Source of the DNA: Williamsia muralis NBRC 105860
Lineage (GTDB): Bacteria > Actinomycetota > Actinomycetes > Mycobacteriales > Mycobacteriaceae
Assembly: GCF_001598915.1 (NCBI RefSeq)
Contig: NZ_BDAP01000007.1
Coordinates: 62,001-126,000 of the forward strand
DNA length: 64,000 bases
Reading direction: 5' to 3'
The position numbers and the translations under genes were made by a program. A model generated the notes under the pieces. That model was not told where the DNA came from. It searched no databases and saw only the letters and a list, made by a program, of their open reading frames with translations. Every line of letters starts with the position of its first letter. The first letter of the stretch is position 1. Shown one piece after another: positions 1 through 8,499 of the stretch.

Positions 1-749
1 TCGTACACCCGGCCGACCTCGTTGGGTCCGGCTTTCTGGACCTGCAGGTCGACGTCGAACACGTTGCCGCCGCCTGCCGGGAGCGGGCCGCTGACCGAGG
101 AGATGCCGCCGTCATCCTGTGTGGTGATGCGAAGCGAGTCCCCGGCCAGCACGACGGAGTCGCTCTCCGCGACTACCGCAGGCAATCCCGCCGGCCGGTA
201 TCGGACGTCAGGTGTTCCGATCAGTCCGTTCGCAGGACCTCGCGCCGTGAGGTCGAAGAGTTTGTCGTCGCCCGCCACGGCACCGGCCAGGTTCGGCGGT
301 GCCAGCAGACGGCCCAGATCGGGGAACACGGCCGGGTCGAGCTGCGCCCAACCAGTCGCGACTGCTTCGTAATTGATCTTCGGGGTGTCTTCGAGTTGGC
401 CTTTCCAGAACCCGGCGGAACCCTTGGCGAAGGTCTGGCCGTTCACGCCGATGATCTCGGCGGCCTCGCCGCCGACCTTGATCCGCCCGGACAGGTCGCC
501 CGCGGCCGACACCACGACCTCGTCGAGATTGATCTTGTCGCGGTCGGAGGACACCGACCCGGTGTATTTCGCGCCAGGGTGGGCTGCGAATTGGCCGGCA
601 GCCTCGGTGAGGCTCTTCTGCACGACTATCGGAGCAGGTGCCGACGCGGAGCCATCGGTGGTCCGGGGCAGAAAGATCGCCACCAGGACCACCACCAGCC
701 CCAAGACAGCCGCCGCCAAAGCCGCACCGGCCACAGTTCTGCTACGCAT
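1..749 (-). CDS. Membrane-anchored exported protein, C-terminus cut by window edge
   Basis: About 249 codons are visible from the ATG at 749; the gene runs off the left edge, so the C-terminus is missing. Residues 7-25 form one hydrophobic signal-anchor after a short basic start (MRSRT). An Ala/Ser/Pro linker follows, then a soluble extracytoplasmic region containing KYTGSV, GRIKVGG and a short stretch ending FWKG. There is no lipobox cysteine, so it is probably held by the N-terminal helix. The overall style is reminiscent of secreted LppX/LprG-like beta-sandwich proteins, but I do not recognise the family. It is divergent from uvrD, whose ATG lies 150 bp away. A G-rich stretch precedes the chosen ATG. 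Function unknown. Confidence 0.6.
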   Translation of the reverse strand, partial: MRSRTVAGAALAAAVLGLVVVLVAIFLPRTTDGSASAPAPIVVQKSLTEAAGQFAAHPGAKYTGSVSSDRDKINLDEVVVSAAGDLSGRIKVGGEAAEIIGVNGQTFAKGSAGFWKGQLEDTPKINYEAVATGWAQLDPAVFPDLGRLLAPPNLAGAVAGDDKLFDLTARGPANGLIGTPDVRYRPAGLPAVVAESDSVVLAGDSLRITTQDDGGISSVSGPLPAGGGNVFDVDLQVQKAGPNEVGRVY

Positions 750-898
750 GAGCCCCCGCCCGAAACCCCCGCCGCGGGTGGCCTCCCATCGAGACGCCCG
801 CGACCACTGACCATCAGTCGAGGCGATGCTACCCAGGCGGGCCGACAGGTGGTTCGGTGGCGTGAGTTGTCGGGGCGAGCGGGTAACTTTGTAAGACG

Positions 899-3421
899 AT
901 GAAAAGCGCTGCTCCCAATCCGTCGCTGCCGGGTCTGGCCACTGGAAACCTGCAGGAAAACACCCGTACGCCCTCGCGGCGTGCTGTTGAGCTGCTCGAT
1001 GGGCTCAACCCCCAACAGAGGGCTGCGGTGCTGCATGCGGGGTCACCGCTGCTGATCGTCGCCGGCGCCGGGTCGGGCAAGACCGCGGTGCTCACCCGCC
1101 GGATCGCGTACCTGCTCGCCGAGCGCGACGTCAGTCCCGGCCAGGTACTCGCGATCACCTTCACCAACAAAGCGGCCGCCGAGATGCGCGAACGAGTGGT
1201 CGATCTGGTCGGTCCCCGGGCTCTGCGGATGTGGGTCAGCACTTTTCACTCCACCTGCGTGCGAATCCTGCGCGCTCAGGCGTCGCTGCTGACCGGGATG
1301 AACTCCAACTTCTCGATCTACGACGCGGACGACTCGCGCCGGTTGCTCGGCATGATCGTGCGCGACATGGACCTCGACCCCAAGAAGTTCAGCCCCCGAG
1401 GGGTCGGGATCGCGATATCCAACTTCAAGAACGAACTGGTGGATCCGGACGGTGCGGCCGCGGCCGCCGAGGAGAGCGGGGAGCCGGCCGCGCAGACGAT
1501 CGCCCAGATCTACCGGCAGTACCAGCAACGCCTGCGCGCCGCTAACGCCTTCGATTTCGACGATCTGATCGGCGAGACGGTCGGGGTGCTGCAGGCTCAT
1601 CCGGAGGTCGCGGAGTACTACCGGCGCCGATTCCGGCACGTCTTGGTCGACGAATACCAGGACACCAACCATGCGCAGTACGTGCTGGTGCGGGAGATGG
1701 TCGGAACGGGAAGCGTCGGAAACGTGAGCCCTTCGGAACTGTGTGTGGTGGGTGACGCGGATCAATCGATCTATGCCTTCCGCGGTGCCACCATCCGCAA
1801 CATCGAAGAGTTCGAGCGCGACTTCCCGGACACCGAAACCATTCTGCTGGAACAGAATTACCGATCCACACAGACCATCCTGTCGGCCGCCAACGCGGTG
1901 ATCTCCCGTAACGCGGGCCGACGCGAGAAGAAGTTGTGGACCGATTCCGGTGACGGCGAACTGATCGTCGGCTACGTCGCCGACAACGAGCACGACGAGG
2001 CCCAGTTCATCGCCCGTGAGATCGATGCCCTCACCGACACGGGCGAGTTCCGGTACTCGGACGTCGCGGCCTTCTATCGCACCAACACCGCCTCGCGTGC
2101 GCTGGAAGAAGTGTTCATCCGGCTCGGGATCCCCTACAAGGTGGTCGGTGGGGTCCGGTTCTATGAGCGCAAAGAAGTCCGGGACGTCGTGGCGTACCTA
2201 CGGGTGGTCGCCAATCCGGACGACCAGGTCAGTCTGCGTCGCATACTGAACACTCCCCGTCGTGGCATCGGAGACCGCGCGGAAGCCTGCGTGGCCGTCC
2301 ACTCGGAGAACGCCGGTATCAGTTTCTACCAGGCGCTGATCGATGGGGCCGAAGGCAAGGTGCCGTTGCTCAACACCCGTGCCACCAAACAGATCTCCGG
2401 GTTCATCGAACTCATCGAGGGCCTGCGGAACGACTTCCTCGCGAGTTTCGGTGCGGCCGGGTCCGACGGCGCCGACGTGGCGGCAGTCGATGCGGGTAGC
2501 GAGGCCGGCGACATCGGCGAACTGGTCGAGGCCATCGTCGAACGCACAGGTTATCGGGACGAGCTCGAGGGCTCATCGGATCCGCAAGACGGTGCCCGAC
2601 TCGACAACATCAACGAATTGATCTCGGTGGCAAGGGAGTTCAGTGCCGAAGCCGCGGCTGCCGAACCGCCGGAGACGCAACTGGACAACGGCGACGACGA
2701 CGGTCTGACACCCGACGACGGTGAGCCGGAGCCGGGGTCGCTGGCGGCCTTCCTCGAACGTGTGGCCCTCGTGGCTGACGCCGACCAGGTGCCCGACGAC
2801 GAGGACGGTGTGGTGACGTTGATGACGTTGCACACGGCGAAGGGGCTGGAGTTCCCCGTCGTTTTCGTCACCGGTTGGGAAGACGGTCAGTTCCCGCACA
2901 TGCGGGCTCTCGGTGACCCCGCCGAGTTGTCGGAAGAACGCAGGCTTGCATACGTCGGCATCACCCGTGCCCGCAAACGGCTGTACCTGAGCCGGGCGAT
3001 GGTCCGCTCGGCGTGGGGATCGCCGATGCAGAACCCCGAATCGCGCTTCCTGCAAGAGATCCCGCAGCATCTCATCGATTGGCGGCGCACCGAGCCGCGG
3101 CGTGGGATGGGGCGCATGACCAGCGACGGTGGCCGGGATTACGGCGACAACGGCCGCGGTTTCGGAGAGGGTCGTGGATTCGGTGGCCGTTCATTCGGGT
3201 CGGGTTCGCGGCGCCAGGAGTCGTTCGGCTCGCCGACCCGTGGTCGCAACAAGCAGGTTCACGTGACCGTTGGCGACCGGGTGACCCATCCCAAGTACGG
3301 GATGGGCAAGGTGGTGGGCAAAGAAGGAGCCGGCCCCACCGAGCGCGTCACCTTCGACTTCGGAAGCGCCGGAAGGATCACCCTCATGTCACTGGGTGGT
3401 CTGCCCGTCGAAAAGCTGTAA
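899..3421 (+). CDS. uvrD1: ATP-dependent DNA helicase UvrD1/PcrA
   Basis: Superfamily 1A 3'-5' helicase of 840 residues for nucleotide-excision repair and replication restart. All family motifs are visible in order: Walker A GAGSGKT (residues 56-62), ITFTNKAAAEM, DEYQDTN (Walker B), GDADQSIYAFRGA, QNYRST, TLHTAKGLEFPVVF and YVGITRARKRL. The C-terminus (GDRVTHPKYGMGKVVG...) is the Tudor-like domain that contacts RNA polymerase in PcrA/UvrD. A Gly/Arg-rich linker (about 735-785) precedes it, and an acidic insert lies near 580-620. It is slightly longer than M. tuberculosis UvrD1 because of its N-terminal 30 residues and these linkers. The ATG at 899 is the only good start before the conserved LNPQQ motif. 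Its order relative to the M23 and sucCD genes matches Rv0949-Rv0952. Confidence 0.95.
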   Translation: MKSAAPNPSLPGLATGNLQENTRTPSRRAVELLDGLNPQQRAAVLHAGSPLLIVAGAGSGKTAVLTRRIAYLLAERDVSPGQVLAITFTNKAAAEMRERVVDLVGPRALRMWVSTFHSTCVRILRAQASLLTGMNSNFSIYDADDSRRLLGMIVRDMDLDPKKFSPRGVGIAISNFKNELVDPDGAAAAAEESGEPAAQTIAQIYRQYQQRLRAANAFDFDDLIGETVGVLQAHPEVAEYYRRRFRHVLVDEYQDTNHAQYVLVREMVGTGSVGNVSPSELCVVGDADQSIYAFRGATIRNIEEFERDFPDTETILLEQNYRSTQTILSAANAVISRNAGRREKKLWTDSGDGELIVGYVADNEHDEAQFIAREIDALTDTGEFRYSDVAAFYRTNTASRALEEVFIRLGIPYKVVGGVRFYERKEVRDVVAYLRVVANPDDQVSLRRILNTPRRGIGDRAEACVAVHSENAGISFYQALIDGAEGKVPLLNTRATKQISGFIELIEGLRNDFLASFGAAGSDGADVAAVDAGSEAGDIGELVEAIVERTGYRDELEGSSDPQDGARLDNINELISVAREFSAEAAAAEPPETQLDNGDDDGLTPDDGEPEPGSLAAFLERVALVADADQVPDDEDGVVTLMTLHTAKGLEFPVVFVTGWEDGQFPHMRALGDPAELSEERRLAYVGITRARKRLYLSRAMVRSAWGSPMQNPESRFLQEIPQHLIDWRRTEPRRGMGRMTSDGGRDYGDNGRGFGEGRGFGGRSFGSGSRRQESFGSPTRGRNKQVHVTVGDRVTHPKYGMGKVVGKEGAGPTERVTFDFGSAGRITLMSLGGLPVEKL

Positions 3422-3438
3422 CCGAGTAGGTACTCGGT
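3421..3438 (+). terminator. Small hairpin at the uvrD1 stop codon
   Basis: ACCGAGTA and TACTCGGT form a perfect 8-bp stem with a 2-nt loop, beginning in the TAA stop of uvrD1. No U-tract follows, so it could be a weak or Rho-dependent terminator or simply a small palindrome. Confidence 0.35.
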
Positions 3439-3511
3439 CGACAGTTACGCCGAAAGCTGTTGTGGCGCAATCGTTCACGGGAGCTGCGGGTGCGGTAGTA
3501 GCGGGGTTCGT

Positions 3512-3942
3512 GAGCGCTCGGCTTACTGGGCGACGCTCGGTCTACGGATAACGCGTTGACGCGTTCAACGAGCGGGCTCCGGGGGCGCTCGCAATACTGG
3601 CTCCTGCTCGCTCTGCGGGTATCGCTTTGACGAGTTTCCCGAGCGGCCGAACGGGAGCGCTCGCAATACTTGTGCCTGCTCGGTCTGTGGATGCCGCGTT
3701 GACGAGTTTTGCGGGCGGGCTCGGGGGAGCGCTCGCGTTGCTGGCCCCTGCTCGGTCTGCGGGTATCGCTTTGACGAGTTTCCCGAGCGGCCGAACGGGA
3801 GCGCTCGCAATACTTGTGCCTGCTCGGTCTGTGGATGCCGCGTCTACGAGTTTCGCGAGCGGGCCCGGGGGAGCGCTCGGGTTACTGGCCCACGCTCGAT
3901 CTACAGACACCGCATCGACGGGTTTGAGCGCACGCTTGCGCT
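3512..3942. repeat. 72-bp tandem repeat array between uvrD1 and the M23 gene
   Basis: At least six units share the anchor GAGCGCTCG, itself built on the 8-bp palindrome GAGCGCTC. Anchors start at 3512, 3583 (GGGCGCTCG), 3655, 3727, 3799 and 3871, so spacing is 71 and then exactly 72 bp. A degenerate anchor (GAGCGCACG) starts at 3926. Units alternate between two subtypes, giving a near-exact 144-bp higher-order period: the subtype starting TCTGCGGGTATCGC recurs at 3612 and 3756. Because 72 is divisible by 3, open frames with 24-residue periodicity appear on both strands (for example minus 3542-3910 and plus 3627-3980). Neither has a convincing ribosome binding site, so I treat the array as non-coding. 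It occupies nearly all of the 543-bp gap between uvrD1 and the peptidase gene. Confidence 0.85.
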
Positions 3943-3964
3943 CCGACGTGACAGGGAGAAAAGC

Positions 3965-5113
3965 TCAGCTTCCGGTGTAGGAGGCCAGGCTGATGCCGTG
4001 GGCCGCGAGCCATGGAGCTGGGTCGATCTTCATGGTTCCGTTCTTCCACACCTCGAAGTGGAGGTGGGGGCCGGTGGAGAAGCCTTCGCTGCCGACTTCG
4101 GCGATCTTCTGGCCGGCGATGATCTTGTCGCCCTTCTTGACGAGCACGCCGCCTGCGGACATGTGCCCGTACATGGTGACCGTGCCGTCTTCCGCCTGGA
4201 TCTGTACCCAGTTGCCGTACCCGGAAGCGGGCCCGGCCTCGATCACGACGCCGTCGGTGACGGCGTGGATGGGAGTGCCCAGGGGCGCGGCGAGGTCGAT
4301 GCCACCGTGGAACGAACCCCAGCGGTTCGCGTACGTGGAGGTGAAGGTGTACGCGCCGGCCGGGATGGGGGCAGCGAACAAGGGGATGCGCGCGGCTTCG
4401 TCTTGCGCATGCGCTGCTTCAGCGAGTTCCTGGCCGACAGCCAGTTGCTCGGTGAAGGTGTCCATGTTGGCCGGTGCGGGCGCAGCGGCGATTCCGGCGG
4501 CAAGACTCTCGTCTGTGCTGATCGGGTTCACCACGGGCGTAGGAGCCGCGGACTGGGTGGGCTCGGCAGCAGGCTGTGCGAACTGACCTGTGGCGGCGGC
4601 GACGGCAGCACCGGCCGCAACAGCCATCAGCGCTGCACGTCCCTTGAAGGCCTGCGGCGGCGCGGCGATGCGGTGTTTACCGCCGGTGCGGCGCGGGGAA
4701 GTCTGTTTTTGTGGCGACCACGACGTCTCATCGGCTGCGGGTGCAAAATCATCGAACTCGGCGCCATGGACCTCGAAAGGATGATCATGGAGAATCTCGT
4801 CGAGTTCGACCTCGGCGACGATGATGTCTTGCGTGATCTCGGCCGGGCGCGGGGCGTCGTAGGCATCGCGGTCGAATCGGCGGGCACCTGCCCGACGACG
4901 GCCGCCGTCAACGCTGGCGTTGCGCCACTGGGTCAGCGGCCCGTCGGCGTACTCCTCGAGACCGAAGTCATCGATGGGAATGATCGACGTGATGGAGTTG
5001 TCGTGCGGATCACCGGGTCGTTCGCCGTCGATGGTCCGAGCCGAAGTGCGCGAATGCGCAACATCGCCGGTGATCGAATCGCGAACTACCAACAGCTTGA
5101 GCCTTTCTGACAA
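3965..5113 (-). CDS. M23-family peptidoglycan endopeptidase, membrane-anchored
   Basis: LytM-type zinc metallopeptidase predicted to cut peptide cross-bridges in peptidoglycan; orthologous in position and domain to Rv0950c. The protein has a long acidic cytoplasmic N-terminus (about 1-155), one transmembrane segment (about 158-176) and an Ala/Pro-rich linker. The C-terminal M23 domain has the zinc ligands HGGID (His269, Asp273) and HLH (His350 and His352), plus GHMS. The conserved HxxxD and HxH pairs indicate an active enzyme. The start is uncertain: TTG at 5113 gives 382 residues, but AGAAAGG just inside the gene would better serve the in-frame TTG seven codons later. It is divergent from sucC, sharing a 346-bp intergenic region that carries a CRP-type site. 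Confidence 0.88.
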   Translation of the reverse strand: MSERLKLLVVRDSITGDVAHSRTSARTIDGERPGDPHDNSITSIIPIDDFGLEEYADGPLTQWRNASVDGGRRRAGARRFDRDAYDAPRPAEITQDIIVAEVELDEILHDHPFEVHGAEFDDFAPAADETSWSPQKQTSPRRTGGKHRIAAPPQAFKGRAALMAVAAGAAVAAATGQFAQPAAEPTQSAAPTPVVNPISTDESLAAGIAAAPAPANMDTFTEQLAVGQELAEAAHAQDEAARIPLFAAPIPAGAYTFTSTYANRWGSFHGGIDLAAPLGTPIHAVTDGVVIEAGPASGYGNWVQIQAEDGTVTMYGHMSAGGVLVKKGDKIIAGQKIAEVGSEGFSTGPHLHFEVWKNGTMKIDPAPWLAAHGISLASYTGS

Positions 5114-5249
5114 CTGGCCCGCGCCGATGAATGTGATCCGCGCAGGCGGTACGGAAACTCGATGTGACGGATCCGTGACCTTCTGACCTCAGGAACGGTA
5201 ACGAAATGATTGCGACGACCGCAACCGGACGCGAGAATTGCTGTGATGT

Positions 5250-5265
5250 TGTGAGGCGCATCACA
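5250..5265. promoter_or_regulatory. CRP/GlxR-type operator upstream of sucC
   Basis: TGTGA-GGCGCA-TCACA is an exact match to the TGTGA-N6-TCACA consensus recognised by actinobacterial CRP/GlxR. An extra TGTGA half-site lies at 5242. The site sits between the divergent M23 peptidase gene and the sucC leader, so either or both could respond to cAMP. Confidence 0.75.
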
Positions 5266-5381
5266 GATACGTTTAGGTGCTGTTCACGGCTGCGTCGCAG
5301 GTCGGCGCGATCGGCGACCGGTGAGCGGTAACAGGCGGCACCCCGAGTGATCTGTGGCACAAGCTGCAGGGAGTAGTGATC

Positions 5382-5459
5382 GTGGCTGTTCGGCGCGACG
5401 CTAAGGTCGCTGTGGTTCGCAACACCAACAGCGGACAAACCTACGAGATGGTGAGCTGA
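5382..5459 (+). CDS. Small upstream ORF (25 codons) abutting sucC
   Basis: GTG at 5382 has a GGGAG Shine-Dalgarno 8 nt upstream and opens a 25-residue ORF rich in Val, Arg and Asn. It stops with TGA at 5457-5459, directly against the sucC ATG (TGA|ATG). An in-frame GTG at 5376 is less well placed. sucC itself has only a weak ribosome binding site inside the small ORF, so the arrangement looks like translational coupling or a leader peptide. I recognise no family. The rest of the 5114-5459 gap contains no other convincing gene. Confidence 0.45.
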   Translation: MAVRRDAKVAVVRNTNSGQTYEMVS

Positions 5460-6623
5460 ATGGATCTCTTCGAATACCAGGCGAAGGAGCTCTTCGCCAA
5501 GCACGAGGTGCCGACCTCGGCCGGCCGTGTAACCGACACGGTCGACGGCGCGCGTCAGATTGCCGAAGAAATCGGCAAGCCCGTGATGGTCAAGGCACAG
5601 GTGAAGGTCGGTGGCCGCGGCAAGGCCGGCGGCGTCAAGTACTCGGCAAACGTCGATGAGGCCGTCGCGAATGCCGAATCGATTCTCGGCCTCGACATCA
5701 AGGGCCACGTCGTCAAGAAGCTGCTGGTCGCCGAGGCCAGCGACATCGCCGAGGAGTACTACATCTCCTTCCTGCTCGACCGCACCAACCGCACCTACCT
5801 GGCGATGTGCTCGGTCGAAGGTGGCGTCGAGATCGAGGTGACCGCCGAGGAGAACCCCGACGCACTCGCCAAGATCCCCGTCGACGCCGTCAAGGGTGTC
5901 GACCTCGCGTTCGCGCGCAGCATCGCCGAGGCAGGCAAGCTGCCCGCCGAGGTGCTCGACGCAGCAGCCGTGACGATCCAGAAGCTGTGGGAGGTCTTCA
6001 TCAACGAAGACGCTCTCCTGGTGGAGGTCAACCCGCTGGTCCGTACGCCTGACGATCAGATCCTCGCCCTCGACGGCAAGGTCACCCTCGACGCCAACGC
6101 TGATTTCCGCCAGCCCGGCCACGAGGCGTTCGAAGACAAGGACGCGACCGACCCGCTCGAACTCAAGGCAAAAGAGAACGACCTCAACTACGTCAAGCTC
6201 GACGGACAGGTCGGCATCATCGGCAACGGTGCCGGACTGGTCATGTCCACGCTCGACGTGGTCGCATACGCCGGAGAGAAGCACAACGGCGTCAAGCCGG
6301 CGAACTTCCTCGACATCGGTGGCGGCGCCTCGGCCGAGGTGATGGCCGCCGGACTCGACGTCATCTTGGGCGACGAGCAGGTCAAGAGTGTTTTCGTGAA
6401 CGTATTCGGTGGCATCACCGCGTGTGACGCGGTCGCCAACGGCATCGTCGGTGCGCTGAAGAAGCTCGGCGATGATGCCAACAAGCCTCTGGTTGTGCGT
6501 CTCGACGGCAACAAGGTCGAAGAAGGCCGCAAGATCCTCGCCGACGCCAATCATCCTCTGGTGACGCTCGCCGAGACCATGGACAGTGGCGCCGACAAGG
6601 CCGCCGAACTGGCGAGCAAGTAG
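5460..6623 (+). CDS. sucC: Succinyl-CoA synthetase, beta subunit (ADP-forming)
   Basis: Beta subunit (387 aa) of the TCA-cycle enzyme interconverting succinyl-CoA and succinate with substrate-level phosphorylation; it pairs with SucD. It has the typical start [12 protein letters not shown] and an N-terminal ATP-grasp domain with [16 protein letters not shown]. The metal/nucleotide-binding EVNPL motif and the C-terminal ligase domain ([29 protein letters not shown]) are also present. Length is normal. The ATG is immediately preceded by the TGA of a 25-codon ORF. sucD follows after 13 nt, so the two are one operon. The upstream CRP-type site suggests carbon-status control. Confidence 0.97.
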   Translation: MDLFEYQAKELFAKHEVPTSAGRVTDTVDGARQIAEEIGKPVMVKAQVKVGGRGKAGGVKYSANVDEAVANAESILGLDIKGHVVKKLLVAEASDIAEEYYISFLLDRTNRTYLAMCSVEGGVEIEVTAEENPDALAKIPVDAVKGVDLAFARSIAEAGKLPAEVLDAAAVTIQKLWEVFINEDALLVEVNPLVRTPDDQILALDGKVTLDANADFRQPGHEAFEDKDATDPLELKAKENDLNYVKLDGQVGIIGNGAGLVMSTLDVVAYAGEKHNGVKPANFLDIGGGASAEVMAAGLDVILGDEQVKSVFVNVFGGITACDAVANGIVGALKKLGDDANKPLVVRLDGNKVEEGRKILADANHPLVTLAETMDSGADKAAELASK

Positions 6624-6636
6624 GAGCAGCAGATCA

Positions 6637-7527
6637 ATGTCGATTTTTCTGAACAAAGATTCCAAGGTCATCGTTCAGGGCATCACCGGTGGTGAGGGCA
6701 CCAAGCACACCGCTCTGATGCTCAAAGCAGGCACCAAGGTCGTCGGTGGCGTCAACGCCCGCAAGGCCGGCACCACCGTCAGCCATGACGGTGGCGTGGA
6801 GCTGCCCGTGTTCGGCACCGTGTCCGAGGCCATCGAGAAGACCGGCGCCGACGTGTCGATCGCTTTCGTGCCGCCGAAGTTCGCCAAGGACGCGATCATC
6901 GAAGCCATCGATGCGGAGATCCCTCTGCTCGTGGTCATCACCGAGGGCATCCCGGTGCAGGACAGCGCATACGCGTGGGCCTACAACGTGGAGAAGGGCA
7001 ACAAGACCCGGATCATCGGTCCGAACTGCCCCGGCATCATCACCCCCGGCGAGTCGCTCGTGGGCATCACCCCGGCGAACATCGCGGGCACCGGGCCCAT
7101 CGGTCTGGTCTCCAAGTCCGGAACGCTGACCTACCAGATGATGTACGAGCTGCGTGACATCGGCTTCTCCACCGCAATCGGCATCGGCGGTGACCCGGTC
7201 ATCGGCACCACGCACATCGACGCCATCGAGGCGTTCGAGAAGGACCCCGACACCAAGGTCATCGTGATGATCGGTGAGATCGGCGGCGACGCGGAGGAGC
7301 GGGCGGCCGATTACATCAAGGCCAACGTCTCCAAGCCGGTCGTCGGGTACGTCGCGGGCTTCACCGCTCCCGAAGGAAAGACCATGGGCCATGCCGGCGC
7401 CATCGTCTCCGGCAGCTCGGGAACCGCTCAGGCCAAGCAGGACGCACTCGAGGCGGCCGGGGTGAAGGTCGGCAAGACGCCGTCCGAAACCGCCGAACTC
7501 GCACGCGAGCTCTACAAGAGCCTGTAA
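6637..7527 (+). CDS. sucD: Succinyl-CoA synthetase, alpha subunit
   Basis: Alpha subunit (296 aa) carrying the CoA-binding domain and the phospho-histidine. Visible motifs are [20 protein letters not shown] (CoA-binding Rossmann domain), [21 protein letters not shown] and the active-site loop [10 protein letters not shown] with the phosphorylated histidine at about residue 252. The ATG at 6637 has a GGAG ribosome binding site (tAGGAGcagcagatca); an in-frame extension to 6586 would overlap sucC and is not conserved. Stop is followed by a strong intrinsic terminator that ends the sucCD operon. Confidence 0.97.
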   Translation: MSIFLNKDSKVIVQGITGGEGTKHTALMLKAGTKVVGGVNARKAGTTVSHDGGVELPVFGTVSEAIEKTGADVSIAFVPPKFAKDAIIEAIDAEIPLLVVITEGIPVQDSAYAWAYNVEKGNKTRIIGPNCPGIITPGESLVGITPANIAGTGPIGLVSKSGTLTYQMMYELRDIGFSTAIGIGGDPVIGTTHIDAIEAFEKDPDTKVIVMIGEIGGDAEERAADYIKANVSKPVVGYVAGFTAPEGKTMGHAGAIVSGSSGTAQAKQDALEAAGVKVGKTPSETAELARELYKSL

Positions 7528-7541
7528 GCAGACAGAACACG

Positions 7542-7585
7542 AAGCGCCGGTCCTCGAAAGGGGACCGGCGCTTTGTGTTGTTTGC
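7542..7585 (+). terminator. Intrinsic terminator after sucCD
   Basis: AAGCGCCGGTCC (7542-7553) and GGACCGGCGCTT (7562-7573) form a perfect 12-bp stem with an 8-nt loop, followed by a T-rich tail (TTGTGTTGTTTG). It lies 14 nt past the sucD stop. Confidence 0.9.
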
Positions 7586-7713
7586 ACTCCCATCCGGTGC
7601 GGCCGGTCGACGACCATCCATGAGGGCACGCGAACAACCCCACAAGTTCGGGGGTTCGGCGGCGTGCCCGGCGAGTAGTGTTCTCAGTCACGGCGAGTGA
7701 AAGAAGCGCGCGC

Positions 7714-8499
7714 ATGACCGGTGGACCACTGCTGGACGGATTGCTGAGAACGGCGGGCTCGGCCTACTCCCTTGCGGTGCGTGTCCCGGTGGTCGGCGGT
7801 GTGCTGCAACGGCGCACCGAAGATGTTGTCGCGCTGGGTGAACGCGCGCTCGCTGCGGCCATCGTGGTGGCGCGTTCGTCGCTCAAGGTGATCATCCGTG
7901 AGGTGATCGATGCCCTGGTCGTCGAGGTTGACCTCACCGAACTGGTGCGTGGCCACGTGGACCTCGATCGGATCGCCGTGGGGATCGACGTGGACCGCAT
8001 CGCGGCCCGGATCGACATCGACGCGATTCTCGACCGGGTGGACATCGACAGGATCATCGAAACCGTCGACCTCGACCGTGCCGTTGCCGGCGTGGACATC
8101 GACGCGGTCGCCGCGAAGATCGACGTCGACGCGATCATCGGGCGTCTCGATCTCATCGAACTGGCGAATCAGATCATCGACGGGGTCGATCTCCAAGCGA
8201 TCGTTCGTGACTCGACCACCACGTTGACAACCGGTGTGCTCGAAGACGTCCGGACGCAGGGGGCACGCGCCGACGATGTGGTGGCAGGGGTTGTCGGACG
8301 ACTGCTCGGACGTCACGATGGCAAGCGCGCTGCCCGCCCGGTCGAGCCGCCGGCCCGGAACGACCGGCACCCCGACGCCGGCTCCCTGAACGGAACATCG
8401 CCCCCGGCCGAGGTGATCATCGAGGTGCACCGACGTGTTCCCGACAAGCCTGGCGAGCGGTCCGGCGCCGCCACCGACGTCCCGGCGGACAGGGGATGA
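7714..8499 (+). CDS. Nonapeptide-repeat protein, function unknown
   Basis: 261 residues from the ATG at 7714 (GAAAG upstream; a GTG at 7678 would add 12 residues). Residues about 71-165 are a run of about ten 9-residue repeats with consensus [VI]-D-[LVI]-D-[RA]-[IV]-x-x-x, for example VDLDRIAVG, IDVDRIAAR, IDIDAILDR, VDIDRIIET and VDIDAVAAK. The alternation of hydrophobic and Asp positions every nine residues implies a regular solenoid or extended amphipathic surface. An N-terminal region (about 1-60) rich in Val/Leu/Ala may associate with membrane, and the C-terminal 60 residues are polar and disordered. The stop overlaps the start of the RDD membrane protein (ATGA), so the two are translationally coupled and probably act together. 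I cannot name a function. Confidence 0.8.
   Translation: MTGGPLLDGLLRTAGSAYSLAVRVPVVGGVLQRRTEDVVALGERALAAAIVVARSSLKVIIREVIDALVVEVDLTELVRGHVDLDRIAVGIDVDRIAARIDIDAILDRVDIDRIIETVDLDRAVAGVDIDAVAAKIDVDAIIGRLDLIELANQIIDGVDLQAIVRDSTTTLTTGVLEDVRTQGARADDVVAGVVGRLLGRHDGKRAARPVEPPARNDRHPDAGSLNGTSPPAEVIIEVHRRVPDKPGERSGAATDVPADRG

Noticed and set aside
3542-3910. 122-codon minus-strand frame with 24-residue repeats
   Set aside because: The openness follows from a repeat length divisible by three and is mirrored on the plus strand; no ribosome site or recognisable fold, so it is listed as DNA repeat, not as a gene.
5010-6671. 553-codon minus-strand frame antisense to sucC
   Set aside because: Typical high-GC shadow frame; no homology, and sucC on the other strand is unmistakable. 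Similar antisense frames over the oxidoreductase (12954-14366, 14889-16082), purH (29663-31651) and the leading part of the AAA+ gene were dropped for the same reason.
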